Part shown: positions 1-10,247 of the stretch, piece after piece
Layout of the letters: each line of letters begins with the position of its first letter
Position numbering within the stretch: the first letter of the stretch is position 1
Assembly: GCF_051020975.1 (NCBI RefSeq)
Contig: NW_027478162.1
Location: forward strand, 3,656,501-3,720,500
Origin: Osmia lignaria lignaria
Lineage: Eukaryota; Arthropoda; Insecta; Hymenoptera; Megachilidae
Direction: 5' to 3'
Length of the DNA stretch: 64,000 nucleotides
Translations under genes and position numbers: made by a program
The notes under the pieces: model-generated
Told to the model about the DNA's origin: nothing
Seen by the model: the letters and a program-made list of their open reading frames with translations, nothing else
Databases searched by the model: none

Positions 1-265
1 TCTTGTTGTTCTTCTTCTGCACAGCTAAGCTGGAAGTGGCATTTGCGGCTCGCACTAGTGCAGAGTTATCTCAAAGAAAGGGGCCACGGTGTTTCTGTAT
101 CTGCATTATGTTGGTGCGGCTTCGGAACTTTTAAATATCTTGATATATCTCGAGAACTACGCATCTGATCAAAAAATATCATAGAACATAAAAAGTAGGA
201 AACTTAATTCTCTACAAAAAAGGTCTCTTAACATTTTGCCATAGCTCGCTTCGTTTCCGAGATAT
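1..265 (+). repeat. Partial monomer at left edge
   Basis: This is the last 265 bases of a copy whose first 57 bases lie outside the window. It begins inside the C/T-rich tract. It carries the GCGGCTCGCACTAG allele of block 2, the CTCGAGAACTACGCATC allele of block 3, and the uncommon GTATCTGCATTATG variant otherwise seen in the copies at 4452 and 6062. The array clearly continues to the left. Confidence 0.95.
171..221 (+). other. A-tract cluster in the AT-rich tail of the monomer
   Basis: Runs of six, five and six A lie at 171-176, 190-194 and 216-221, in the AT-rich segment between the CTGATC site and the next TTGCC. The cluster recurs in each copy; the middle run is replaced by AAATTG in the alternative block 3 allele. 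Centre spacings are about 18 and 26 bases, so they are only loosely in phase with the helix. Local bending is plausible but unproven. Confidence 0.45.
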
Positions 266-476
266 TTGCAGATTTATCTCAAGGGAAGGGGCCTGACGGA
301 CATATTTCGAGATATTTCTTCTTCTTGTTGTTCTTCTTCTGCACAGCTAAGCTGGAAGTGGCATTTGCGGCTCGCACTAGTGCAGAGTTATCTCAAAGAA
401 AGGGGCCACGGTGTTTCGGTATCTCTATTATGTTGGTGCGGCTTCGGAACTTTTAAATATCTCGATATATCTCGAA
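258..476. repeat. Intra-monomer TATCTC/GAGATA words and 11-bp inverted repeat
   Basis: Within this monomer GAGATA occurs at 259-264 and 309-314, and its reverse complement TATCTC at 275-280, 389-394, 420-425, 458-463 and 468-473. A perfect 11-base inverted repeat pairs TCGAGATATTT (307-317) with AAATATCTCGA (455-465). The words at 458 and 468 sit in a direct repeat of ATATCTCGA. Copies with the CTTGATATATC allele of block 3 lose one of the words and shorten the inverted repeat. Chance would give well under one such hexamer per monomer. Confidence 0.75.
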
Positions 477-490
477 AACTACGCTTCTGA
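266..490 (+). other. Recurring 74-codon open frame without ATG; probably not coding
   Basis: A frame bounded upstream by an in-frame TAG (in CATAG) and downstream by TGA recurs in almost every monomer. Its conceptual peptide has a Ser/Cys-rich stretch encoded by the C/T-rich tract, then WKWH and LLCWCGFGTFKYLDISR. It starts at TTG, and in most copies there is no ATG anywhere in the frame, so a eukaryotic start is lacking. Common variants change amino acids (Arg/Gln, Leu/Ile, Tyr/Gln, Glu/Lys near the end) with no sign of codon-third-position bias. Stops or frameshifts occur at 26670, 27956, 30542, 32793, 33115, 48243, 49531, 55327, 56292 and 59189. I judge it a chance frame copied by satellite amplification. 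Confidence 0.8.
315..346 (+). other. C/T-rich tract ending in CAG, present in every monomer
   Basis: Positions 315-340 are a TTC-based run with 24 pyrimidines in 26 bases, interrupted only by G at 327 and 330, and followed by GCACAG to 346. About 50 bases upstream of the final AG is CTGAC (293-297). Together these look like a branch point, polypyrimidine tract and AG of a 3' splice site. The tract also behaves like a trinucleotide microsatellite: the monomer at 31830 has lost one 3-base unit. Any use in splicing is inference. Confidence 0.5.
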
Positions 491-3485
491 TCGAAAAATA
501 TCATAGAACATAAATTGTAGGGAACATAATTCTCTACAAATAACGTCTCTTAACATTTTGCCATAGCTCGCTTCGTTTCCGAGAAATTTGCAGATTCAGC
601 TCGAAGGAACGGGCCTGACGGACATATTTCGAGATACTTCTTTTTCTTGTTGTTCTTCCTCTGCACAGCTAAGCTGGAAGTGGCATTTGCAGCTCGCAAT
701 AGTGCAGAGTTATCTCAAAGAAAGGGGCCACGGTGTTTCTGTATCTCTATTATGTTGGTGCGGCTTCGGAACTTTTAAATATCTTGATATATCTCGAGAA
801 CTACGCATCTGATCAAAAAATATCATAGAACATAAAAAGTAGGAAACTTAATTCTCTACAAAAAAGGTCTCTTAACATTTTGCCATAGCTCGCTTCGTTT
901 CCGAGATATTTGCAGATTTATCTCAAGGGAAGGGGCCTAACGGACATATTTCGAGATATTTCTTCTTCTTGTTGTTCTTCTTCTGCACAGCTAAACTGGA
1001 AGTGGCATTTCCAGCTCGCAATAGTGCAGAGTTATCTCAAAGAAAGGAGCCACCGTGTTTCTGTATCTCTATTATGTTGGTGCGGCTTCGGAACTTTTAA
1101 ATATCTTGATATATCTCGAGAACTACGCATCTGATCAAAAAATATCATAGAACATAAAAAGTAGGAAACTTAATTCTCTACAAAAAAGGTCTCTTAACAT
1201 TTTGCCATAGCTCGCTTCGTTTCCGAGATATTTGCAGATTTATCTCAAGGGAAGGGGCCTGACGGACATATTTCGAGATATTTCTTCTTCCTGTTGTTCT
1301 TCTTCTGCACAGCTAAGCTGGAAGTGGCATTTGCGGCTCGCACTAGTGCAGAGTTATCTCAAAGAAAGGGGCCACGGTGTTTCTGTATCTCTATTATGTT
1401 GGTGCGGCTTCGGAACTTTTAAATATCTTGATATATCTCGAGAACTACGCATCTGATCAAAAAATATCATAGAACATAAAAAGTAGGAAACTTAATTCTC
1501 TACAAAAAAGGTCTCTTAACATTTTGCCATAGCTCGCTTCGTTTCCGAGATATTTGCAGATTTATCTCAAGGGAAGGGGCCTGACGGACATATTTCGAGA
1601 TATTTCTTCTTCTTGTTGTTCTTCTTCTGCACAGCTAAGCTGGAAGTGGCATTTGCGGCTCGCACTATTGCAGAGTTATCTCAAAGAAAGGGGCCACGGT
1701 GTTTCTGTATCTCTATTATGTTGGTGCGGCTTCGGAACTTTTAAATATCTCGATATATCTCGAGAACTACGCATCTGATCAAAAAATATCATAGAACATA
1801 AAAAGTAGGAAACTTAATTCTCTACAAAAAAGGTCTCTTAACATTTTGCCATAGCTCGCTTCGTTTCCGAGATATTTGCAGATTTATCTCAAGGGAAGGG
1901 GCCTGACGGACATATTTCGAGATATTTCTTCTTCCTGTTGTTCTTCTTCTGCACAGCTAAGCTGGAAGTGGCATTTGCGGCTCGCACTAGTGCAGAGTTA
2001 TCTCAAAGAAAGGGGCCACGGTGTTTCTGTATCTCTATTATGTTGGTGCGGCTTCGGAACTTTTAAATATCTTGATATATCTCGAGAACTACGCATCTGA
2101 TCAAAAAATATCATAGAACATAAAAAGTAGGAAACTTAATTCTCTACAAAAAAGGTCTCTTAACATTTTGCCATAGCTCGCTTCGTTTCCGAGATATTTG
2201 CAGATTTATCTCAAGGGAAGGGGCCTGACGGACATATTTCGAGATATTTCTTCTTCTTGTTGTTCTTCTTCTGCACAGCTAAGCTGGAAGTGGCATTTGC
2301 GGCTCGCACTATTGCAGAGTTATCTCAAAGAAAGGGGCCACGGTGTTTCTGTATCTCTATTATGTTGGTGCGGCTTCGGAACTTTTAAATATCTCGATAT
2401 ATCTCGAAAACTACGCTTCTGATCAAAAAATATCATAGAACATAAATTGTAGGACACATAATTCTCTACAAAAAAGGTCTCTCAACATTTTGCCATAGCT
2501 CGCTTCGTTTCCGAGATATTTGCAGATATATCTCAAGGGCAGGGGCCTGACGGACATATTTCGAGATATTTCTTCTTCTTGTTGTTCTTCTTCTGCACAG
2601 CTAAGCTGGAAGTGGTATTTACAGCTCGCAATAGTGCAGAGTTATCTCAAAGAAAGGGGCCACGGTGTTTCTGTATCTCTATTATGTTGGTGCGGCTTCG
2701 GAACTTTTAAATATCTTGATATATCTCGAGAACTACGCATCTGATCAAAAAATATCATAGAACATAAAAAGTAGGAAACTTAATTCTCTACAAAAAAGGT
2801 CTCTTAACATTTTGCCATAACTCGCTTCGTTTCCGAGATATTTGCAGATTTATCTCAAGGGAAGGGGCCTAACGGACATATTTCGAGAAGTTTCTTCTTC
2901 TTGTTGTTCTTCTTCTGCACAGCTAAGCTGGAAGTGGCATTTGCGGCTCGCACTAGTGCACAGTTATCTCAAAGAAAGGGGCCACGGTGTTTCTGTATCT
3001 CTATTATGTTGGTGCGGCTTCGGAACTTTTAAATATCTCGATATATCTCGAAAACTATGCTTCTGATCAAAAAATATCATAGAACATAAATTGTAGGAAA
3101 CATAATTCTCTACAAAAAACGTCTCTTAACATTTTGCCATAGCTCGCTTCGTTTCCGAGATATTTGCAGATTCAGCTCAAAGGAACGGGCCTGACGGACA
3201 TATTTCGAGATACTTCTTTTTCTTGTTGTTCTTCCTCTGCACAGCTAAGCTGGAAGTGGCATTTGCAGCTCGCAATAGTGCAGAGTTATCTCAAAGAAAG
3301 GGGCCACGGTGTTTCTGTATCTCTATTATGTTGGTGCGGCTTCGGAACTTTTAAATATCTTGATATATCTCGAGAACTACGCATCTGATCAAAAAATATC
3401 ATAGAACATAAAAAGTAGGAAACTTAATTCTCTACAAAAAAGGTCTCTTAACATTTTGCCATAGCTCGCTTCGTTTCCGAGATAT

Positions 3486-4540
3486 TTGCAGATTTATCTC
3501 AAGGGAAGGGGCCTGACGGACATATTTCGAGATATTTCTTCTTCTTGTTGTTCTTCTTCTGCACAGCTAAGCTGGAAGTGGCATTTGCGGCTCGCACTAG
3601 TGCAGAGTTATCTCAAAGAAAGGGGCCACGGTGTTTCTGTATCTCTATTATGTTGGTGCGGCTTCGGAACTTTTAAATATCTCGATATATCTCGAAAACT
3701 ACGCTTCTGATCAAAAAATATCATAGAACATAAATTGTAGGAAACATAATTCTCTACAAAAAAGGTCCCTCAACATTTTGCCATAGCTCGCTTCGTTTCC
3801 GAGATATTTGCAGATATATCTCAAGGGCAGGGGCCTGACGGACATATTTCGAGATATTTCTTCTTCTTGTTGTTCTTCTTCTGCACAGCTAAGCTGGAAG
3901 TGGCATTTACAGCTCGCAATAGTGCAGAGTTATCTCAAAGAAAGGGGCCACGGTGTTTCTGTATCTCTATTATGTTGGTGCGGCTTCGGAACTTTTAAAT
4001 ATCTTGATATATCTCGAGAACTGCGCATCTGATCAAAAAATATCATAGAACATAAAAAGTAGGAAACTTAATTCTCTACAAAAAAGGTCTCTTAACATTT
4101 TGCCATAGCTCGCTTCGTTTCCGAGATATTTGCAGATTTATCTCAAGGGAAGGGGCCTAACGGACATATTTCGAGATATTTCTTCTTCTTGTTGTTCTTC
4201 TTCTGCACAGCTAAGCTGGAAGTGGCATTTGCGGCTCGCACTATTGCAGAGTTATCTCAAAGAAAGGGGCCACGGTGTTTCTGTATCTCTATTATGTTGG
4301 TGCGGCTTCGGAACTTTTAAATATCTTGATATATCTCGAGAACTACGCATCTGATCAAAAAATATCATAGAACATAAAAAGTAGGAAACTTAATTCTCTA
4401 CAAAAAAGGTCTCTTAACATTTTGCCATACCTCGCTTCGTTTCCGAGATATTTGCAGATTTATCTCAAGGGAAGGGGCCTGACGGACATATTTCGAGATA
4501 TTTCTTCTTCTTGTTGTTCTTCTTCTGCACAGCTAAGCTG
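3486..4540 (+). repeat. Left copy of a 3-monomer block duplicated at +4508 bp
   Basis: Shares GGTCCCTCAACATTTTG (about 3766), GAACTGCGCATCTG (about 4019) and CCATACCTCGC (about 4425) with 7994-9048. The offset is exactly 14 x 322. These markers are rare elsewhere, so the two blocks are a segmental duplication. They diverge at the CACTAGTGC versus CACTATTGC site near 4562/9070. One difference inside is ATCTTGATA at 4324 against ATCTCGATA at 8832. Confidence 0.8.
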
Positions 4541-6031
4541 GAAGTGGCATTTGCGGCTCGCACTAGTGCAGAGTTATCTCAAAGAAAGGGGCCACGGTGT
4601 TTCTGTATCTGCATTATGTTGGTGCGGCTTCGGAACTTTTAAATATCTTGATATATCTCGAGAACTACGCATCTGATCAAAAAATATCATAGAACATAAA
4701 AAGTAGGAAACTTAATTCTCTACAAAAAAGGTCTCTTAACATTTTGCCATAGCTCGCTTCGTTTCCGAGATATTTGCAGATTTATCTCAAGGGAAGGGGC
4801 CTGACGGACATATTTCGAGATATTTCTTCTTCTTGTTGTTCTTCTTCTGCACAGCTAAGCTGGAAGTGGCATTTGCGGCTCGCACTAGTGCAGAGTTATC
4901 TCAAAGAAAGGGGCCACGGTGTTTCTGTATCTGTATTATGTTGGTGCGGCTTCGGCACTTTTAAATATCTTGATATATCTCGAGAACTACGCATCTGATC
5001 AAAAAATATCATAGAAGATAAAAAGTAGGAAACTTAATTCTCTACAAAAAAGGTCTCTTACCATTTTGCCATAGCTCGCTTCGTTTCCGAGATATTTGCA
5101 GATTTATCTCAAGGGAAGGGGCCTAACGGACATATTTCGAGATATTTCTTCTTCTTGTTGTTCTTCTTCTGCACAGCTAAGCTGGAAGTGGCATTTGCGG
5201 CTCGCACTATTGCAGAGTTATCTCAAAGAAAGGGGCCACGGTGTTTCTGTATCTCTATTATGTTGGTGCGGCTTCGGAACTTTTAAATATCTTGATATAT
5301 CTCGAGAACTACGCATCTGATCAAAAAATATCATAGAACATAAAAAGTAGGAAACTTAATTCTCTACAAAAAAGGTCTCTTAACGTTTTGCCATACCTCG
5401 CTTCGTTTCCGAGATATTTGCAGATTTATCTCAAGGGAAGGGGCCTGTCGGACATATTTCGAGATATTTCTTCTTCTTGTTGTTCTTCTTCTGCACAGCT
5501 AAGCTGGAAGTGGCATTTGCGGCTCGCACTAGTGCAGAGTTATCTCAAAGAAAGGGGCCACGGTGTTTCGGTATCTCTATTATGTTGGTGCGGCTTCGGA
5601 ACTTTTAAATATCTCGATATATCTCGAAAACTACGCTTCTGATCGAAAAATATCATAGAACATAAATTGTAGGGAACATAATTCTCTACAAATAACGTCT
5701 CTTAACATTTTGCCATAGCTCGCTTCGTTTCCGAGAAATTTGCAGATTCAGCTCGAAGGAACGGGCCTGACGGACATATTTCGAGATACTTCTTTTTCTT
5801 GTTGTTCTTCCTCTGCACAGCTAAGCTGGAAGTGGCATTTGCAGCTCGCAATAGTGCAGAGTTATCTCAAAGAAAGGGGCCACGGTGTTTCTGTATCTCT
5901 ATTATGTTGGTGCGGCTTCGGAACTTTTAAATATCTTGATATATCTCGAGAACTACGCATCTGATCAAAAAATATCATAGAACATAAAAAGTAGGAAACT
6001 TAATTCTCTACAAAAAAGGTCTCTTAACATT
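4422..6031 (+). repeat. 5-monomer higher-order unit, copy 1 (1610 bp)
   Basis: Five monomers in a fixed order of private markers: CCATACCTCGC with GTATCTGCATTATG; GTATCTGTATTATG with TTCGGCACTT and ATAGAAGATAAAAAG; TTACCATTTTG with CACTATTGC; CCATACCTCGC with CCTGTCGG and TTCGGTATC; and a TTCAGCTCGAAGG copy preceded by GAGAAATTTG. The same order repeats immediately at 6032. The unit length is exactly 5 x 322. Confidence 0.92.
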
Positions 6032-7641
6032 TTGCCATACCTCGCTTCGTTTCCGAGATATTTGCAGATTTATCTCAAGGGAAGGGGCCTGACGGACATA
6101 TTTCGAGATATTTCTTCTTCTTGTTGTTCTTCTTCTGCACAGCTAAGCTGGAAGTGGCATTTGCGGCTCGCACTAGTGCAGAGTTATCTCAAAGAAAGGG
6201 GCCACGGTGTTTCTGTATCTGCATTATGTTGGTGCGGCTTCGGAACTTTTAAATATCTTGATATATCTCGAGAACTACGCATCTGATCAAAAAATATCAT
6301 AGAACATAAAAAGTAGGAAACTTAATTCTCTACAAAAAAGGTCTCTTAACATTTTGCCATAGCTCGCTTCGTTTCCGAGATATTTGCAGATTTATCTCAA
6401 GGGAAGGGGCCTGACGGACATATTTCGAGATATTTCTTCTTCTTGTTGTTCTTCTTCTGCACAGCTAAGCTGGAAGTGGCATTTGCGGCTCGCACTAGTG
6501 CAGAGTTATCTCAAAGAAAGGGGCCACGGTGTTTCTGTATCTGTATTATGTTGGTGCGGCTTCGGCACTTTTAAATATCTTGATATATCTCGAGAACTAC
6601 GCATCTGATCAAAAAATATCATAGAAGATAAAAAGTAGGAAACTTAATTCTCTACAAAAAAGGTCTCTTACCATTTTGCCATAGCTCGCTTCGTTTCCGA
6701 GATATTTGCAGATTTATCTCAAGGGAAGGGGCCTAACGGACATATTTCGAGATATTTCTTCTTCTTGTTGTTCTTCTTCTGCACAGCTAAGCTGGAAGTG
6801 GCATTTGCGGCTCGCACTATTGCAGAGGTATCTCAAAGAAAGGGGCCACGGTGTTTCTGTATCTCTATTATGTTGGTGCGGCTTCGGAACTTTTAAATAT
6901 CTTGATATATCTCGAGAACTACGCATCTGATCAAAAAATATCATAGAACATAAAAAGTAGGAAACTTAATTCTCTACAAAAAAGGTCTCTTAACGTTTTG
7001 CCATACCTCGCTTCGTTTCCGAGATATTTGCAGATTTATCTCAAGGGAAGGGGCCTGTCGGACATATTTCGAGATATTTCTTCTTCTTGTTGTTCTTCTT
7101 CTGCACAGCTAAGCTGGAAGTGGCATTTGCGGCTCGCACTAGTGCAGAGTTATCTCAAAGAAAGGGGCCACGGTGTTTCGGTATCTCTATTATGTTGGTG
7201 CGGCTTCGGAACTTTTAAATATCTCGATATATCTCGAAAACTACGCTTCTGATCGAAAAATATGATAGAACATAAATTGTAGGGAACATAATTCTCTACA
7301 AATAACGTCTCTTAACATTTTGCCATAGCTCGCTTCGTTTCCGAGAAATTTGCAGATTCAGCTCGAAGGAACGGGCCTGACGGACATATTTCGAGATACT
7401 TCTTTTTCTTGTTGTTCTTCCTCTGCACAGCTAAGCTGGAAGTGGCATTTGCAGCTCGCAATAGTGCAGAGTTATCTCAAAGAAAGGGGCCACGGTGTTT
7501 CTGTATCTCTATTATGTTGGTGCGGCTTCGGAACTTTTAAATATCTTGATATATCTCGAGAACTACGCATCTGATCAAAAAATATCATAGAACATAAAAA
7601 GTAGGAAACTTAATTCTCTACAAAAAAGGTCTCTTAACATT
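6032..7641 (+). repeat. 5-monomer higher-order unit, copy 2 (1610 bp)
   Basis: Repeats all markers of 4422-6031 in the same order at an offset of 1610. By eye I find only two internal differences: GCAGAGGTATC here (about 6827) against GCAGAGTTATC, and TATGATAG (about 7261) against TATCATAG. The unit ends where the following copy reverts to CCATAGCTCGC (about 7645). The near-identity marks a very recent tandem duplication. Confidence 0.92.
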
Positions 7642-10247
7642 TTGCCATAGCTCGCTTCGTTTCCGAGATATTTGCAGATTTATCTCAAGGGAAGGGGCCT
7701 AACGGACATATTTCGAGATATTTCTTCTTCTTGTTGTTCTTCTTCTGCACAGCTAAACTGGAAGTGGCATTTCCAGCTCGCAATAGTGCAGAGTTATCTC
7801 AAAGAAAGGGGCCACGGTGTTTCTGTATCTCTATTATGTTGGTGCGGCTTCGGAACTTTTAAATATCTTGATATATCTCGAGAACTACGCATCTGATCAA
7901 AAAATATCATAGAACATAAAAAGTAGGAAACTTAATTCTCTACAAAAAAGGTCTCTTAACATTTTGCCATAGCTCGCTTCGTTTCCGAGATATTTGCAGA
8001 TTTATCTCAAGGGAAGGGGCCTGACGGACATATTTCGAGATATTTCTTCTTCTTGTTGTTCTTCTTCTGCACAGCTAAGCTGGAAGTGGCATTTGCGGCT
8101 CGCACTAGTGCAGAGTTATCTCAAAGAAAGGGGCCACGGTGTTTCTGTATCTCTATTATGTTGGTGCGGCTTCGGAACTTTTAAATATCTCGATATATCT
8201 CGAAAACTACGCTTCTGATCAAAAAATATCATAGAACATAAATTGTAGGAAACATAATTCTCTACAAAAAAGGTCCCTCAACATTTTGCCATAGCTCGCT
8301 TCGTTTCCGAGATATTTGCAGATATATCTCAAGGGCAGGGGCCTGACGGACATATTTCGAGATATTTCTTCTTCTTGTTGTTCTTCTTCTGCACAGCTAA
8401 GCTGGAAGTGGCATTTACAGCTCGCAATAGTGCAGAGTTATCTCAAAGAAAGGGGCCACGGTGTTTCTGTATCTCTATTATGTTGGTGCGGCTTCGGAAC
8501 TTTTAAATATCTTGATATATCTCGAGAACTGCGCATCTGATCAAAAAATATCATAGAACATAAAAAGTAGGAAACTTAATTCTCTACAAAAAAGGTCTCT
8601 TAACATTTTGCCATAGCTCGCTTCGTTTCCGAGATATTTGCAGATTTATCTCAAGGGAAGGGGCCTAACGGACATATTTCGAGATATTTCTTCTTCTTGT
8701 TGTTCTTCTTCTGCACAGCTAAGCTGGAAGTGGCATTTGCGGCTCGCACTATTGCAGAGTTATCTCAAAGAAAGGGGCCACGGTGTTTCTGTATCTCTAT
8801 TATGTTGGTGCGGCTTCGGAACTTTTAAATATCTCGATATATCTCGAGAACTACGCATCTGATCAAAAAATATCATAGAACATAAAAAGTAGGAAACTTA
8901 ATTCTCTACAAAAAAGGTCTCTTAACATTTTGCCATACCTCGCTTCGTTTCCGAGATATTTGCAGATTTATCTCAAGGGAAGGGGCCTGACGGACATATT
9001 TCGAGATATTTCTTCTTCTTGTTGTTCTTCTTCTGCACAGCTAAGCTGGAAGTGGCATTTGCGGCTCGCACTATTGCAGAGTTATCTCAAAGAAAGGGGC
9101 CACGGTGTTTCTGTATCTCTATTATGTTGGTGCGGCTTCGGAACTTTTAAATATCTTGATATATCTCGAGAACTACGCATCTGATCAAAAAATATCATAG
9201 AACATAAAAAGTAGGAAACTTAATTCTCTACAAAAAAGGTCTCTTAACGTTTTGCCATACCTCGCTTCGTTTCCGAGATATTTGCAGATTTATCTCAAGG
9301 GAAGGGGCCTGTCGGACATATTTCGAGATATTTCTTCTTCTTGTTGTTCTTCTTCTGCACAGCTAAGCTGGAAGTGGCATTTGCGGCTCGCACTAGTGCA
9401 GAGTTATCTCAAAGAAAGGGGCCACGGTGTTTCGGTATCTCTATTATGTTGGTGCGGCTTCGGAACTTTTAAATATCTCGATATATCTCGAAAACTACGC
9501 TTCTGATCGAAAAATATCATAGAACATAAATTGTAGGAAACATAATTCTCTACAAAAAACGTCTCTTAACATTTTGCCATAGCTCGCTTCGTTTCCGAGA
9601 AATTTGCAGATTCAGCTCGAAGGAACGGGCCTGACGGACATATTTCGAGATACTTCTTTTTCTTGTTGTTCTTCCTCTGCACAGCTAAGCTGGAAGTGGC
9701 ATTTGCAGCTCGCAATAGTGCAGAGTTATCTCAAAGAAAGGGGCCACGGTGTTTCTGTATCTCTATTATGTTGGTGCGGCTTCGGAACTTTTAAATATCT
9801 TGATATATCTCGAGAACTACGCATCTGATCAAAAAATATCATAGAACATAAAAAGTAGGAAACTTAATTCTCTACAAAAAAGGTCTCTTAACATTTTGCC
9901 ATAGCTCGCTTCGTTTCCGAGATATTTGCAGATTTATCTCAAGGGAAGGGGCCTAACGGACATATTTCGAGATATTTCTTCTTCTTGTTGTTCTTCTTCT
10001 GCACAGCTAAACTGGAAGTGGCATTTCCAGCTCGCAATAGTGCAGAGTTATCTCAAAGAAAGGAGCCACGGTGTTCCTGTATCTCTATTATGTTGGTACG
10101 GCTTCGGAACTTTTAAATATCTTGATATATCTCGAGAACTACGCATCTGATCAAAAAATATCATAGAACATAAAAAGTAGGAAACTTAATTCTCTACAAA
10201 AAAGGTATCTTAACATTTTGCCATAGCTCGCTTCGTTTCCGAGATAT
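7642..10247 (+). repeat. Array segment with re-used blocks
   Basis: Contains the right copy of the 4508-bp-offset duplication (7994-9048). It also holds the trimer of CTCGAAAACT tail, TTCAGCTCGAAGG head and TTTCCAGCTC middle, once overlapping its start (7028-7993) and once at 9282-10247. The copy at 9926 carries private changes, GTGTTCCTGTATC and TTGGTACGG. The segment is therefore assembled from blocks also present at 266, 3486 and 4422. Confidence 0.82.

Larger units (their letters stand above)
266..587 (+). repeat. Representative 322-bp monomer
   Basis: First complete copy, used here as the map of the unit. The anchor TTGCAG is at 266-271. Variable block 1 is at 272-297. A C/T-rich tract lies at 315-340, followed by GCACAG. 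Variable block 2 has diagnostic sites at 351, 367, 369 and 377. A nearly invariant core runs about 398-458. Variable block 3 follows at about 460-560. A conserved CATAGCTCGCTTCG-type segment then leads into the next copy. GC is about 41% by hand count (131 of 322). The phase is arbitrary: where exchange or replication actually defines the unit cannot be read from the array. Confidence 0.95.
266..4421 (+). repeat. Array segment: 13 monomers of mixed subtype
   Basis: Copies at 266 to 4130. The first three form a recognisable trimer (266, 588, 910): CTCGAAAACTACGCTTC tail, then TTCAGCTCGAAGGAACGG head, then AAACTGG with TTTCCAGCTC. The same trimer returns at 7028-7993 and 9282-10247, and its first two members at 5418-6061. 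The copies at 1232, 1554, 1876 and 2198 alternate CACTAGTGC and CACTATTGC, a weak dimer pattern. The copy at 2198 shares the TAGGACACATAATTC and GGTCTCTCAAC variants with the copy at 14112, 37 monomers away. Confidence 0.85.

Noticed and set aside
241..300. CENP-B box in the monomer
   Set aside because: CTTCGTTTCCGAG and GCTTCGGAAC have the TTCG core but lack the required CGGG half on either strand.
430..460. RNA polymerase III internal promoter or tRNA-derived element
   Set aside because: GGCTTCGGAAC only loosely resembles a B box (at least two core mismatches), no A box stands at the right spacing, and no tRNA fold is apparent.
266..490. Protein-coding gene family of about 190 tandem 74-residue proteins
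   Set aside because: The frame starts at TTG, has no ATG in most copies, has an in-frame TAG just upstream, varies at replacement sites, and carries stops and frameshifts that are themselves amplified.
4422..4676. Longer 84-codon version of the frame
   Set aside because: It arises only because CATAG became CATAC, removing the upstream stop. The new start is again TTG and the extension is the ordinary repeat tail.
6714..6944. Open frames on the minus strand (also near 25328, 37243, 41428, 43037, 47223, 48511, 49799, 50765 and 51731)
   Set aside because: They are antisense shadows of the same monomer, appear only when one base change removes a stop, and have no conserved start.
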